Source of the DNA: Halotalea alkalilenta DSM 17697
Lineage (GTDB): Bacteria; Pseudomonadota; Gammaproteobacteria; Pseudomonadales; Halomonadaceae
Reading direction: 5' to 3'
Length of the DNA: 64,000 bases
NCBI RefSeq assembly: GCF_000621205.1
Contig: NZ_KK211229.1
Coordinates: forward strand, 81,807 to 145,806
Positions 52,389 to 60,108 of this stretch are shown one piece after another (the first letter of the stretch is position 1; each line of letters opens with the position of its first letter). The notes beneath the pieces are model-generated. The model searched no databases and was not told the DNA's origin. It was given only the letters and a program-made list of their open reading frames with translations. Both the position numbers and the translations under genes were made by a program.

Positions 52389-52406
52389 GCCAAAATTGGC
52401 GCCAAT
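52389..52406. promoter_or_regulatory. Overlapping palindromes in the divergent gntR promoter region
   Basis: GCCAAaaTTGGC (52389-52400) overlaps ATTGGCGCCAAT (52395-52406), a perfect 12-base palindrome. It lies midway between the hydrolase start (52328) and the GntR start (52519). It is the best candidate operator for the FCD-type regulator; binding is inferred from position. Confidence 0.6.
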
Positions 52407-52518
52407 ATGTTTTTAGAAAATCGATCCGATTTTTGCTTTCCCTCTGGGCTGCCCTACACTAGGCCCGGCCGACGCTAGGCGCCGGCGATTTCCAAAGGCA
52501 ACGCATGGGACGAATCGG

Positions 52519-53115
52519 GTGAATAGCGCAGAACTCGCGGACCGCATCGCGCATGACATCAATACCGGCGAGCTCACTTCGGGGACTTGGCTCAAGCAGG
52601 TGGACCTGGAGCAGCGCTACCAGTCTTCACGCGCAGGAGTGCGCAAGGCGTTGGATCAACTGGTCTCCGAACGGTTGGTCGAGCACGTGCCCAATCGCGG
52701 CTACCACGTATGCGTGCTGGACAAAGTCCAACGCCGGCACATCGACGAGATCCGCGCCGTGCTCGAAAGCGCCGCCGCCGCCGACATCGTCGTGCAGGCC
52801 ACCGTGGAGGACATTCACCGGCTCAGGTCGCTGGCGACGGTATTCGAGGAGATGATCTTCAAGGGCTCATTGCTCCAGCAGTACGAGGCCAACCTCGCCT
52901 TTCATCGCGAACTGCTGTCGAAGTGCACCAACCGGGAGCTGGTGGCATTGGCCTTCGCCCAGCGTGGCCGGGTCGCCGGCGCTAGGATCGGCCAGTGGGC
53001 GACGCGCGAGTTGGCGGAGCATTCCAGCCGGGAGCATTTCGCCATGATCGACGCGGTCGAACGCCGCGACGGGGAGGGGCTGGCGCAGCTGATCCGGCAG
53101 CATATTCTCAAGTGA
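52519..53115 (+). CDS. GntR-family regulator with FCD-type domain
   Basis: A 198-residue regulator from a GTG at 52519. The winged helix is in residues 1-65 (LADRIAHDINTGELTSGTWL, RYQSSRAGVRKALDQLVSER, HVPNRGYHVCVL). The rest is all helical, fitting an FCD effector domain (RRHIDEIRAVLESAAAADIV, NLAFHRELLSKCTNRELVAL, EHFAMIDAVERRDGEGLAQL) with the metal-binding His positions. It is divergent from the alpha/beta-hydrolase, C45 and ABC operon, which it probably represses. An ATG at 52505 opens only a five-codon frame. Confidence 0.88.
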   Translation: MNSAELADRIAHDINTGELTSGTWLKQVDLEQRYQSSRAGVRKALDQLVSERLVEHVPNRGYHVCVLDKVQRRHIDEIRAVLESAAAADIVVQATVEDIHRLRSLATVFEEMIFKGSLLQQYEANLAFHRELLSKCTNRELVALAFAQRGRVAGARIGQWATRELAEHSSREHFAMIDAVERRDGEGLAQLIRQHILK

Positions 53116-53192
53116 CAGCGGGCTGTGAATATGTTCAGTGGCGGCGATCAAGAGAGTGGCATCGGCGGCTGAATAGGTTCCACGTCTTACTT

Positions 53193-53234
53193 TTCAAGCA
53201 GCATTATCATTCTTGACTTTTCACACTGCTTGAA
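53193..53234. repeat. Inverted repeat at the left edge of the AT-rich patch
   Basis: TTCAAGCAG (53193-53201) and CTGCTTGAA (53226-53234) are perfect 9-base arms with 24 bases between them. They mark the point where base composition drops from G+C-rich to AT-rich. This may be a hairpin or a leftover of an insertion boundary. Confidence 0.5.
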
Positions 53235-53308
53235 TGTAAATGGAATTTTATTCTCAAATTCCATTTCTCATCGACAAGTTCGACTTGAACAGCCGGGAGG
53301 AATCGAAT

Positions 53309-53551
53309 ATGAACAATGCGCTAATGAACTCAAATAAGCCTATGCGTTTGTGCGCAATGGTTTTTGGCATCTTGTTTCTTTCATCGCTTTCTTTCTTGAT
53401 CTATTCGCTGCTGACTGACACCATCAGCATGGTGCTTGCAACCTCGAGGGGAGTCGTTGTTTTCTTTGTCCTTTTGTTCGTTTCACTCAATATTCGCAAG
53501 ATAACTCAATTTTTAGAAAGGGAAAGAAACGACGGAGACAGCCAGCGCTGA
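53309..53551 (+). CDS. Small membrane protein of unknown function
   Basis: An 80-residue protein from the ATG at 53309, which has GGGAGG eight bases upstream; an in-frame ATG at 53240 has no such site. Two hydrophobic helices are seen (LCAMVFGILFLSSLSFLIYS and GVVVFFVLLFVSLNI), with a charged C-terminal tail (LERERNDGDSQR). I do not recognise a family. It lies inside the AT-rich patch and is the only well-supported plus-strand gene there. Confidence 0.6.
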   Translation: MNNALMNSNKPMRLCAMVFGILFLSSLSFLIYSLLTDTISMVLATSRGVVVFFVLLFVSLNIRKITQFLERERNDGDSQR

Positions 53552-53606
53552 GTTCATATTTGATACACTCGATCGGATCATTGGGAAAACATGACCCAGC
53601 GCTCTA

Positions 53607-53882
53607 TCATCTGAGAAAAGAAAAGCTGAAAACATATAAAATTACCTTCAATGAAAATAATGCATATATGAACCGTTCCGATATGTTTATTTTCTCCCTT
53701 TTTTTCATCAAAATAAACGCAGCAACGATGATGATATCAACGAATAATTTTGGTGCTAAATATGCAATAATAGAAGAGTTTCCATTGAAAATCGATGATA
53801 ATGGGAAAATAAAATGTGATATTGAAAGCAGTACGATGTAATGAATGCTGTGGTTTTTTGGGGTCATATGGGTGGGTTTCAT
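53607..53882 (-). CDS. Putative small membrane protein, possible immunity protein
   Basis: A 91-residue protein starting at 53882, with about three hydrophobic segments (IHYIVLLSISHFIFPLSSIF, LFVDIIIVAAFILM, FIYALFSLKVILYVFSFSFL). Codons are AT-rich, unlike the chromosome around it. Its ATG overlaps the TGA of a short frame ending LITLDRKL. The layout matches the small membrane protein at 54818-55015, which follows a toxin-like remnant. Immunity to a membrane-acting toxin is a guess from context. A plus-strand frame across the same bases is less protein-like. Confidence 0.4.
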   Translation of the reverse strand: MKPTHMTPKNHSIHYIVLLSISHFIFPLSSIFNGNSSIIAYLAPKLFVDIIIVAAFILMKKREKINISERFIYALFSLKVILYVFSFSFLR

Positions 53883-53942
53883 AATTTACGATCCAGGGTT
53901 ATTAGCATCGCTAATGTATGATTCCAGTCTATATGTATAAGT

Positions 53943-54383
53943 CTATAAATTTTCGTTATTATCTTCAAGCATTGATTCTTGGCCTATCTTTAAATAAAGA
54001 CCAGAATTGCCATGCATATTGTCGATATAGATGTCAAAATCCGATAGAGATCCTGCACCGAGGTAGTTTTCCAATACATGATGTGTGCTTTCTACATATC
54101 TACCCACAGACGATAATTTGATGGAATTCTCAGGCGAGCTAATCAACATGCAAAAAGGACAGAAGTAAGTCCGTCTCCCTCCCAAAAAATCAACCGTATT
54201 GTCAATCATAGGGATCATACAATTTATATTTTTATTGCTTGAAGGAAAATAGTAAAAACACCCAGCGCCTAGCTGAGCGGTGATAGTCTGATCGTTCAAA
54301 TCAAAATAAGACACTTTCATGTTGATGTTGCCTAATATATTGATCATATCCCCTAAAGAGGCAAATTCGTTTTCTTTTCTCAT
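53943..54383 (-). CDS. Hypothetical protein, putative orphan immunity protein
   Basis: A 146-residue soluble, acidic protein (LGDMINILGNINMKVSYFDL, QLGAGCFYYFPSSNKNINCM, TYFCPFCMLISSPENS, DFDIYIDNMHGNSGLYLKIG). The sequence is not low-complexity and looks like a real folded protein; the CPFC pair could bind metal or be incidental. I do not recognise a family. It begins 10 bases after the stop of a frameshifted C-terminal remnant (54393-54664), the position of an immunity gene behind its toxin. AT-rich codon use indicates transfer. Confidence 0.55.
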   Translation of the reverse strand: MRKENEFASLGDMINILGNINMKVSYFDLNDQTITAQLGAGCFYYFPSSNKNINCMIPMIDNTVDFLGGRRTYFCPFCMLISSPENSIKLSSVGRYVESTHHVLENYLGAGSLSDFDIYIDNMHGNSGLYLKIGQESMLEDNNENL

Positions 54384-54392
54384 TTTTGTACT

Positions 54393-54664
54393 CTAAAATA
54401 TCTGAAGGCGGTCTCGGCTACCAAGGGAAGTATCCGGCCCAATCCACATAGTGTCACCATGACTCATTGCTATCGCCACTTCTGCTCCAGCATCATGGTG
54501 GTTTCGTTCCACTTCAATCAAACTCGCTGCCTGTTATCAGGGGCGTGCACCGGTATCATGCGTGGTAAATCGCTCGCCATGTACTTGGCCTCGATACGAT
54601 ACATGAACAAGCCTGGCTGCTGACCGGGTCCGTTTGCCACGCCGTCGATTACGCCAGCGCTTTA
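54393..54664 (-). pseudogene. Frameshifted C-terminal remnant A, polymorphic-toxin-like
   Basis: Between the flanking small genes there is no intact frame, but minus-strand translation gives a coherent protein split by a frameshift: NGPGQQPGLFMYRIEAKYMA, SDLPRMIPVHAPDNRQRV in one frame, then SLIEVERNHHDAGAEVAIAM, SHGDTMWIGPDTSLGSRDRL in another, ending QIF-stop at 54393. The join is near 54523. Motif HH...GAExAI recurs in remnant B. I read it as the tail of a secreted toxin whose main part is gone; the family is not identified. Confidence 0.5.
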
Positions 54665-54817
54665 AACCGCATTCCGGAGAGGGCTGATAGATGGCGTCTT
54701 ACATCATTCGCTGGATTGGCGGATGCCGATGTCCCGATGCTTCGGAAAACGATTGCCGGTTCGAGCGTACTTCGTTAACGCTACTTTTGGGTTTGATTTC
54801 ATCCAATAAAAAATTAC

Positions 54818-55015
54818 TTATGTAAGGCCCTTTTTTGTGACCCATAATGAGAAAAAAATAAACATGGCGATTGAATAAAATAATGACATGAATAGTATTT
54901 TTTCGTCTCCATAGTCGATGGCAGAAAATTTTTGAATTAGACTTAGCCCTGTGTAAAAAAGAGAAAAAAGGATTGGAATCAAATAAGACTGATAATACCA
55001 TTTCTTTCCTTTCAT
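54818..55015 (-). CDS. Small two-helix membrane protein, putative orphan immunity protein
   Basis: A 65-residue protein starting at 55015, preceded by GAAGGA. It has two membrane helices (YLIPILFSLFYTGLSLIQKF and ILFMSLFYSIAMFIFFSLWV) and a short basic tail (TKKGLT). A longer frame through 55025 to 54699 in a different register is less protein-like. It starts 7 bases after the stop of remnant B, the toxin-then-immunity order. The function is inferred only from position. Confidence 0.5.
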   Translation of the reverse strand: MKGKKWYYQSYLIPILFSLFYTGLSLIQKFSAIDYGDEKILFMSLFYSIAMFIFFSLWVTKKGLT

Positions 55016-55021
55016 TTTCCT

Positions 55022-55260
55022 TCACTCTCTGCAGTTAGATTCTAATAACGTATTATTTTCTTGGTCACGTGGGAAATGTACCAGATATCCTTTTATGCGC
55101 GGGATGTCGAGATTTTCTACATCCACATCATATTATCGCCCAGCAGTATACTGTCGGTTCGTTACGATAGCCATTTCAGCGCCGCTTTTTACCGGTAAAC
55201 CATGATGCGCTTGACGGTATTGCCCATGTTCTCAGTGGATTCATCGATCAATGCTTCGGA
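55022..55260 (-). pseudogene. Frameshifted C-terminal remnant B, related to remnant A
   Basis: Minus-strand frames in succession read SEALIDESTENMGNTVKRIM, then AHHGLPVKSGAEMAIVTNR, then a short DSILLGDNMMW, then YDVDVENLDIPRIKGYLVHF with PRDQENNTLLESNCRE-stop at 55022. At least three frameshifts separate them. The HH...GAExAI core matches remnant A, so both come from one protein class, apparently C-terminal cassettes of a contact-dependent or Rhs-like toxin. No intact toxin, Rhs or two-partner-secretion gene is in the window. Confidence 0.45.
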
Positions 55261-55289
55261 TATCCGATCACGTCCGTTGAGGATGCGCT

Positions 55290-55331
55290 ACTGTCAACTC
55301 TGACAGTGTGCAAGTCTGACAGTGTGCAAGT
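55290..55331. promoter_or_regulatory. lux-box-like palindrome overlapping a tandem 16-base repeat
   Basis: ACTGTCA-ACTC-TGACAGT (55290-55307) is an 18-base palindrome with perfect 7-base arms, similar in shape to LuxR-type boxes. It overlaps two perfect tandem copies of CTGACAGTGTGCAAGT (55300-55315 and 55316-55331), so the right half-site is duplicated. The luxR-type gene starts 250 bases downstream. The rest of the gap up to 55580 shows no gene I trust. Confidence 0.55.
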
Positions 55332-55580
55332 GAGAGCGGCCGGCAGTGGGGGACGTACGCGTGAGGCGTGCAGATCACGGTCATTGCCGTGGATAGGATG
55401 CGTCTGCGAAAAATCGCTAGGGCTTCGAGAGTGCCGTCCGACGGCACACCTTAGGTGTATGCCGCTCCTGAGTAGTTTCGAGGAGGCGAAGAGGGTTAGA
55501 TTGGCAAGCGACGCAGGGGAGCGATCGTTTTCGTCACGTATAGGAGTGCGGCAGCCGGGTGCAGGTCGAGGATGATCACA

Positions 55581-56291
55581 ATGACAACAGGAAGCTGGCG
55601 TGAGGAACTGATTCACTCGCTGTCCCAGGCGCACTCCGCGGAGCAGGTTTTCGCTCAGACCGTGGCGCGGGTGAAGGCGCTGGGCTTCGAGCACTGTTCC
55701 TACGGTTTGTGTTTTGCTTTCCCAATCACACAGCCCAAAGTGCGGATACTCGATACCTATCCGGCACCGTGGCGGACCCGCTATCGGGAACAGGGCTATG
55801 TGAGCACCGATCCCACGGTACTGCATGGCATGAAGAGCCCGATGCCAGTGGTATGGGAGGCGCTGTCCGCGCACAACCGCAGGCTGTGGGAGGAGGCGCG
55901 AGGGCATGGCTTGGTCCATGGCTGGTCGCGAGCTAGCCGTGGTGAGCTGGGCGTCATCGGGGTATTTTCAGTCTGTCGTGACGTCGAGTCGATCTCTGTA
56001 AAAGAGCTGGATGAAATCGAGCCCCATCTGGTTTGGCTGAGCGAGCATGCCCATCTAGGCATCTCGCAGCGGCTGATGGCCCAAGCGGTGCCGAAGAAGG
56101 CGCTTTCAGCGCGCGAGATCGAGGTGCTGCGCTGGACTGCCGATGGTAAGACAGCAGCGGAAATCGGTGCGATATTGCAGCTCACCGAGCGGACGGTGAA
56201 CTTCCATGTCGGTAACGCCACTGAGAAGCTCGGCGTTAGCAACAAGACGGCGGCGGTACTGCGCGCAGCAATGCTCGGTTGGCTGAGCTGA
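55581..56291 (+). CDS. LuxR-family quorum-sensing-type regulator (LuxR solo)
   Basis: A 236-residue regulator. The ATG at 55581 is chosen because GAGG lies nine bases upstream; the ATG at 55572 directly abuts that site. The autoinducer-binding domain keeps the key residues of AHL receptors: Trp64, Tyr68, Asp77, Pro78 and Trp92 (WRTRYREQGYVSTDPTVLHG ... VVWE), and a Gly-rich strand GELGVIGVFSV. The HTH follows (LSAREIEVLRWTADGKTAAE, TERTVNFHVGNATEKLGVSN). No luxI synthase is in the window, so it may respond to signals made elsewhere or by other bacteria. Confidence 0.9.
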   Translation: MTTGSWREELIHSLSQAHSAEQVFAQTVARVKALGFEHCSYGLCFAFPITQPKVRILDTYPAPWRTRYREQGYVSTDPTVLHGMKSPMPVVWEALSAHNRRLWEEARGHGLVHGWSRASRGELGVIGVFSVCRDVESISVKELDEIEPHLVWLSEHAHLGISQRLMAQAVPKKALSAREIEVLRWTADGKTAAEIGAILQLTERTVNFHVGNATEKLGVSNKTAAVLRAAMLGWLS

Positions 56292-56544
56292 GCACCCAAA
56301 CGCCCAATCGTCTGCCCTCTGGCGCTGCTCGCCTGTCAAGTCGCGGTGCTGTGCGGCACCCTCGTTGGCCAGCCCCGAGGCCTTCGAGGTCGGGGCGACC
56401 GGCGTTTACGCATACTGAGGCAAGGTCAGTCTGCCGGCAGCGTCCGGAGCGCGACCCTTCTGCCTTTTCGCTGGCGCGTTTCGTCGGTTGGACAGGCAAT
56501 ACGCAGCGCTCCCTTTCTCTTCATGGCTGAGTACAAGACCAACA

Positions 56545-57726
56545 ATGAACCAGCACTTCGATGTCATCGTGATTGGCGCCGGGATCAGCGGTAGCGCCAC
56601 CGCTTACTCGTTGGCCAAGGAGGGGCACTCCGTAGCCGTGATCGATCGCTTCGCTCCCGCGGCGATGGCCTCGGGCTGGACGTTGGCGGGTGTCCGCCAA
56701 TCGGGCCGCGATCCGGCGGAGCTGCCGCTGGCGCGAGCGGCGGTGGCGATATGGGAGACGCTTCACGAGGAGCTCGAGGCGCCGCTGCACTACACGCGCA
56801 AGGGCAACTTGCGCCTGGCCCGCAACGAGGATGAGTACGACCAGGTTCGGCGCATGGTCGCCGAGCAGGCCCGCTTGGGACTGGCGCTTACCTTCCTGCC
56901 TGACAATCAAGCGATCCGCGCCGTGGCACCCAGAGTTTCGACCGAGATTCTCGGCGCCTCCTGGTGCCCTAGCGATGGACACGCCGACCCTCACGCCACG
57001 GTGAACGCATACGTTGCCGCGGCGGGCAGGAGGGGGGTGTCCTTCCTGCTCGGTCAGCGGGTGAGCTCGATCTGCACGGAGGGTGGTCGTGTCACCGGCG
57101 TCGTCACCGAGCATGGCCGTATCGGTGCGGCCTGCGTCGTGCTGACCGCGGGAGTGCTCGGCAACGAGCTGCTGAATCCGCTTGGCCTTGAAGTGCCGCT
57201 GGATGTCCAGATGGTGACGGTGATCCGCAGCGTCCCGGTCGCACCGTTGATCGAGCCGGTGATCGGCGTCGCTGGCGGCGACTGGGCCGGCCGTCAGCAG
57301 CTCGATGGTCGTCTGCGGATCACCAGCGGCGTTCACCCCTGGCACGGAGGGATGTCGATCGACACCGGCATGGATGGTCCTCGGCCTGTGGTGCCGCCGC
57401 GGATGGAGAGCGTGGCGGAGGTCGTCGCCAAACTGGAGCAGCTGCTTCCCGGCGCTTCCGCGGCTCCGGTCGAGGCGCTATGGGCTGGATTGATCGACCT
57501 GACGCCGGATGCGCTGCCGGTGATCGCTACCGCGCCGGGGATCGACGGGCTGGTAGTCGGGATGGGCTTCTCGGGGCACGGCTTCTGCCTCGGTCCGGTG
57601 ACCGGGATGCTGCTCGCCGACCTCGCGCTCGGGCGTCCCCCCCGGCATGCGCTCGATGCCTTCTCGTTCGAGCGCTTCGCCGCGGGGCGTGCCGGATCGG
57701 TGGAGCCTCCTACGCTGCACGGCTGA
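56545..57726 (+). CDS. DAO-family FAD-dependent oxidoreductase (glycine/D-amino-acid oxidase-like)
   Basis: A 393-residue flavoenzyme from the ATG at 56545. The dinucleotide-binding motif is VIVIGAGISGSATAYSLAKE, with VAVIDRF providing the acidic end of strand 2. The middle SDGHADPHATVNAYVAAA and the C-terminal VVGMGFSGHGFCLGPVTGML are characteristic of DAO/glycine/sarcosine oxidases. It oxidises an amine with O2 or a dehydrogenase partner as acceptor. It is 253 bases downstream of the LuxR-type gene; that gap holds a G+C-rich imperfect hairpin (GCCCCGA / TCGGGGC, near 56373-56397) and no gene I can support. Confidence 0.88.
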   Translation: MNQHFDVIVIGAGISGSATAYSLAKEGHSVAVIDRFAPAAMASGWTLAGVRQSGRDPAELPLARAAVAIWETLHEELEAPLHYTRKGNLRLARNEDEYDQVRRMVAEQARLGLALTFLPDNQAIRAVAPRVSTEILGASWCPSDGHADPHATVNAYVAAAGRRGVSFLLGQRVSSICTEGGRVTGVVTEHGRIGAACVVLTAGVLGNELLNPLGLEVPLDVQMVTVIRSVPVAPLIEPVIGVAGGDWAGRQQLDGRLRITSGVHPWHGGMSIDTGMDGPRPVVPPRMESVAEVVAKLEQLLPGASAAPVEALWAGLIDLTPDALPVIATAPGIDGLVVGMGFSGHGFCLGPVTGMLLADLALGRPPRHALDAFSFERFAAGRAGSVEPPTLHG

Positions 57727-57818
57727 TCGAACCGCCAGCACTTGTCTGCCAACGAACACGGGCTGATGCGTCCCAGCGAGGTATTGGCCGATGATGTCCT
57801 GGCACCATCGTGGAAAAC

Positions 57819-57846
57819 CAAAAAGGGAGCCTCGCGGCTCCCCTTT
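57819..57846 (-). terminator. Rho-independent terminator of the mqo gene
   Basis: On the minus strand GGGAGCC and GGCTCCC arms (57825-57831 and 57836-57842) enclose a 4-base loop and are followed by TTTTT (complement of 57820-57824). It lies 30 bases after the mqo stop. Confidence 0.85.
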
Positions 57847-57871
57847 CGTCTGCTCTACTTGCCGCCCTGGC

Positions 57872-59539
57872 TCAGACTTCCTGGGCTTCGGGCTCAGGCT
57901 GCTGTGCTTCCTGATCGTCGGACTGCTCGACCGGCGGTAGGTCGTCTTCCGGAGCGGGCGTCGATTCGACCTCTTCGCTCGGCATCGGCTCGCTCAGCTC
58001 CAGCAACTCGTGGGTCTGGAGCCGTACCTGGCGCAGCAGCTCGGGGTTCTCGGAGAGCTTCTGGCCGTAGGACGGGATGATTTCGTGCAGCTTCTGCTGC
58101 CACTCGGCGCTGGCGACTTCCTCGGGGAAGGCGCGTTCGATCAGGCGAAGCATGATCGAAGGGGAGGTGGAGGCACCTGGGGATGCGCCCATCAGCGCTG
58201 CCAGCGAGCCGTCGGAGGCGATCACGGTATCGGTGCCGAACTCGAGCACTCCGCCTTTCTCTTCGTCGTTCCTGATGATCTGTACGCGCTGCCCTGCGGT
58301 CCAAAGCTTCCAGTCGTCCGGATTGACCTCAGGATAGTAGTCGCGGAGGGAGGCGATGCGATCGTCCTGCGACATCATCAGCTGACCGATCAGATAACGC
58401 GACAGGCTGAGGTTGTGCCAGCCAGCCTGGACCATCGGCCAGGTATTGCTGAAGGTCATCGAGCTGAACAGGTCGGTCCACGAGCCCTGCTTGAGGAACT
58501 TGCTGGAGAAGGTCGCGAAAGGCCCGAACATCAGCGCAGGCTCGCCATCGAGCACGCGACGGTCGAGGTGGGGCACCGACATCGGCGGCGAACCTACCGA
58601 GGCTTTGCCATAGGCCTTGGCATCATGCCGGGCGACGACTTCGGGGTTGGTGGTATAGAGGAACTGACCACCGACCGGGAAGCCAGCGTAGTCCTTGCTT
58701 TCGGGAATACCCGAGCGCTGCAGCAGCTTCAATGCGGCACCGCCCGCGCCGATGAAGACGAAGCGTGCATCGACGCTGGTCTCACGGCCGCCGTCGTTGA
58801 GGTCGGCGATCGTGACTTTCCAGGTGCCGTCGTCGTTGCGGGTCAGGTCGCGCACTTCGCTGCCGGTGGAGAGCGAGAAACCTTTGCGCTGGGTAAGCGC
58901 AGTGAGGGTTTGCCGGGTGATTTCGCCGAAATTGACATCGGTACCGATCGGCATGCGGGTGGCCGCGATGCGATCGCCGGGGGCGCGGCCCTCGATCAGA
59001 AGCGGTGCCCATTCGGCGATCTGATCGTAGTCCTCGGAGTATTCCATTCCCGCGTAGAGCGGGTTCTGGACCATCGCTTCATGGCGTTTGCGCAGGAACT
59101 CGACGTTGTCGTCGCCCCAGACGAAGCTCATGTGCGGCGTAGTGTTGATGAAGGATCTCGGGTTGTTCAGCACACCCTGGGTCAATTGATGCGCCCAGAA
59201 CTGGCGGGAGATCTCGAACTGCTCGGTGACCGCGACGGCTCTTGAAATGTCGACGCTGCCATCGGCCTGCTCGGGGGTGTAGTTGAGCTCGGCGAAGGCA
59301 GAATGCCCCGTCCCTGCATTGTTCCACGCGTTGGAACTCTCGTCGGCGACCTGGTCGAGGCGCTCATAGAGATGGATGTTCCAATCGGGTTCCAGCTCCT
59401 TCAAGTAGGTGCCCAGGGTGGCGCTCATGATGCCGCCGCCGATGAGGACGACATCCACCGGAGGCTCATCGGCGCTCCAGCTGGGCGTGGAGAGAAGGAT
59501 ACCCATACTGCAAAGTACGAGACTGCGGCATTTTTTCAT
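57872..59539 (-). CDS. mqo: Malate:quinone oxidoreductase with signal peptide and acidic tail
   Basis: A 555-residue FAD enzyme that oxidises malate to oxaloacetate and reduces quinone. The core is typical of Mqo: VDVVLIGGGIMSATLGTYLK, NAWNNAGTGHSAFAELNYTP, VFIGAGGAALKLLQRSGIPE, GFPVGGQFLYTTNPEVVARH, ASPGASTSPSIMLRLIERAF. It begins with a Sec-type signal (CRSLVLCSMGILLSTPSWSA) and ends in an acidic, Pro/Glu-rich stretch of about 40 residues (SEEVESTPAPEDDLPPVEQS ...). Classic Mqo is a cytoplasmic-face peripheral enzyme, so the leader suggests periplasmic placement or an anchor. It is monocistronic. Confidence 0.93.
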   Translation of the reverse strand: MKKCRSLVLCSMGILLSTPSWSADEPPVDVVLIGGGIMSATLGTYLKELEPDWNIHLYERLDQVADESSNAWNNAGTGHSAFAELNYTPEQADGSVDISRAVAVTEQFEISRQFWAHQLTQGVLNNPRSFINTTPHMSFVWGDDNVEFLRKRHEAMVQNPLYAGMEYSEDYDQIAEWAPLLIEGRAPGDRIAATRMPIGTDVNFGEITRQTLTALTQRKGFSLSTGSEVRDLTRNDDGTWKVTIADLNDGGRETSVDARFVFIGAGGAALKLLQRSGIPESKDYAGFPVGGQFLYTTNPEVVARHDAKAYGKASVGSPPMSVPHLDRRVLDGEPALMFGPFATFSSKFLKQGSWTDLFSSMTFSNTWPMVQAGWHNLSLSRYLIGQLMMSQDDRIASLRDYYPEVNPDDWKLWTAGQRVQIIRNDEEKGGVLEFGTDTVIASDGSLAALMGASPGASTSPSIMLRLIERAFPEEVASAEWQQKLHEIIPSYGQKLSENPELLRQVRLQTHELLELSEPMPSEEVESTPAPEDDLPPVEQSDDQEAQQPEPEAQEV

Positions 59540-59851
59540 ACGGGGCTCGACACCAGGTGTGACTGATTCAGTCCACGATCAACGGATGGTTTCCGATTTT
59601 GGGCGGGAACGGAGTGTGAGCGTTGGGCTGTATTTGAGATTGAAACGCATTTTCAGCACTGCGCTGAAACGCCACATTGTAATGTCGTTGTTGGCATGAA
59701 TCATCCGAAGGTTGAATGCATCTGATAAGTTTGAATTAAGTTTGGGGCAGTGAAGAAGATCGATCCGCAAGCTGGATTTGTCCATCGCCGTCTTCGAAAG
59801 CGGCGCATGGTCATTCGACTGAACGGTGCTGGCGTTAAGATCGAATTCAGT
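59540..59851. other. Noncoding stretch between mqo and the siderophore receptor
   Basis: I see no convincing gene in this 312-base stretch or in the remaining 238 bases after the Fur box (59871-60108). It is somewhat AT-rich and must hold the mqo promoter and the receptor promoter and leader. Short frames on both strands lack any family character or ribosome-binding sites. Confidence 0.6.
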
Positions 59852-59870
59852 TGACAATGAATATCATTAG
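59852..59870. promoter_or_regulatory. Fur box upstream of the TonB-dependent receptor
   Basis: GACAATGAATATCATTAGC matches the 19-base Fur consensus GATAATGATAATCATTATC at 15 positions. It is 238 bases before the receptor start, so the transcript would have a long leader. Iron repression of the receptor is expected. Confidence 0.82.
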
Positions 59871-60108
59871 CGATAGAAGGCTGCTACTTCGTCTCGGCTT
59901 AAGCGCGCGGTGCTCGGGTTTGCGGGACGTTGAATGATCTAAACAAATCCAATTCAGCGATCGATTGGCTGCGCCGCTCTGGAGATGCCCCGCTGGTTTC
60001 CCGCTCGCCTGGACGCTCGATGGAGAGCGATCCACTGCGCGCCGATGACCGGATCCAACGACAGTGATCGAAAGCTGGAAATTCAATTCAGGGGATTTTT
60101 TTCAACCG

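Noticed and set aside
53560-53841. Plus-strand 93-codon frame in the AT-rich patch
   Set aside because: No ribosome-binding site and weaker protein character than the minus-strand membrane protein over the same bases; AT-rich frames of this length are expected by chance.
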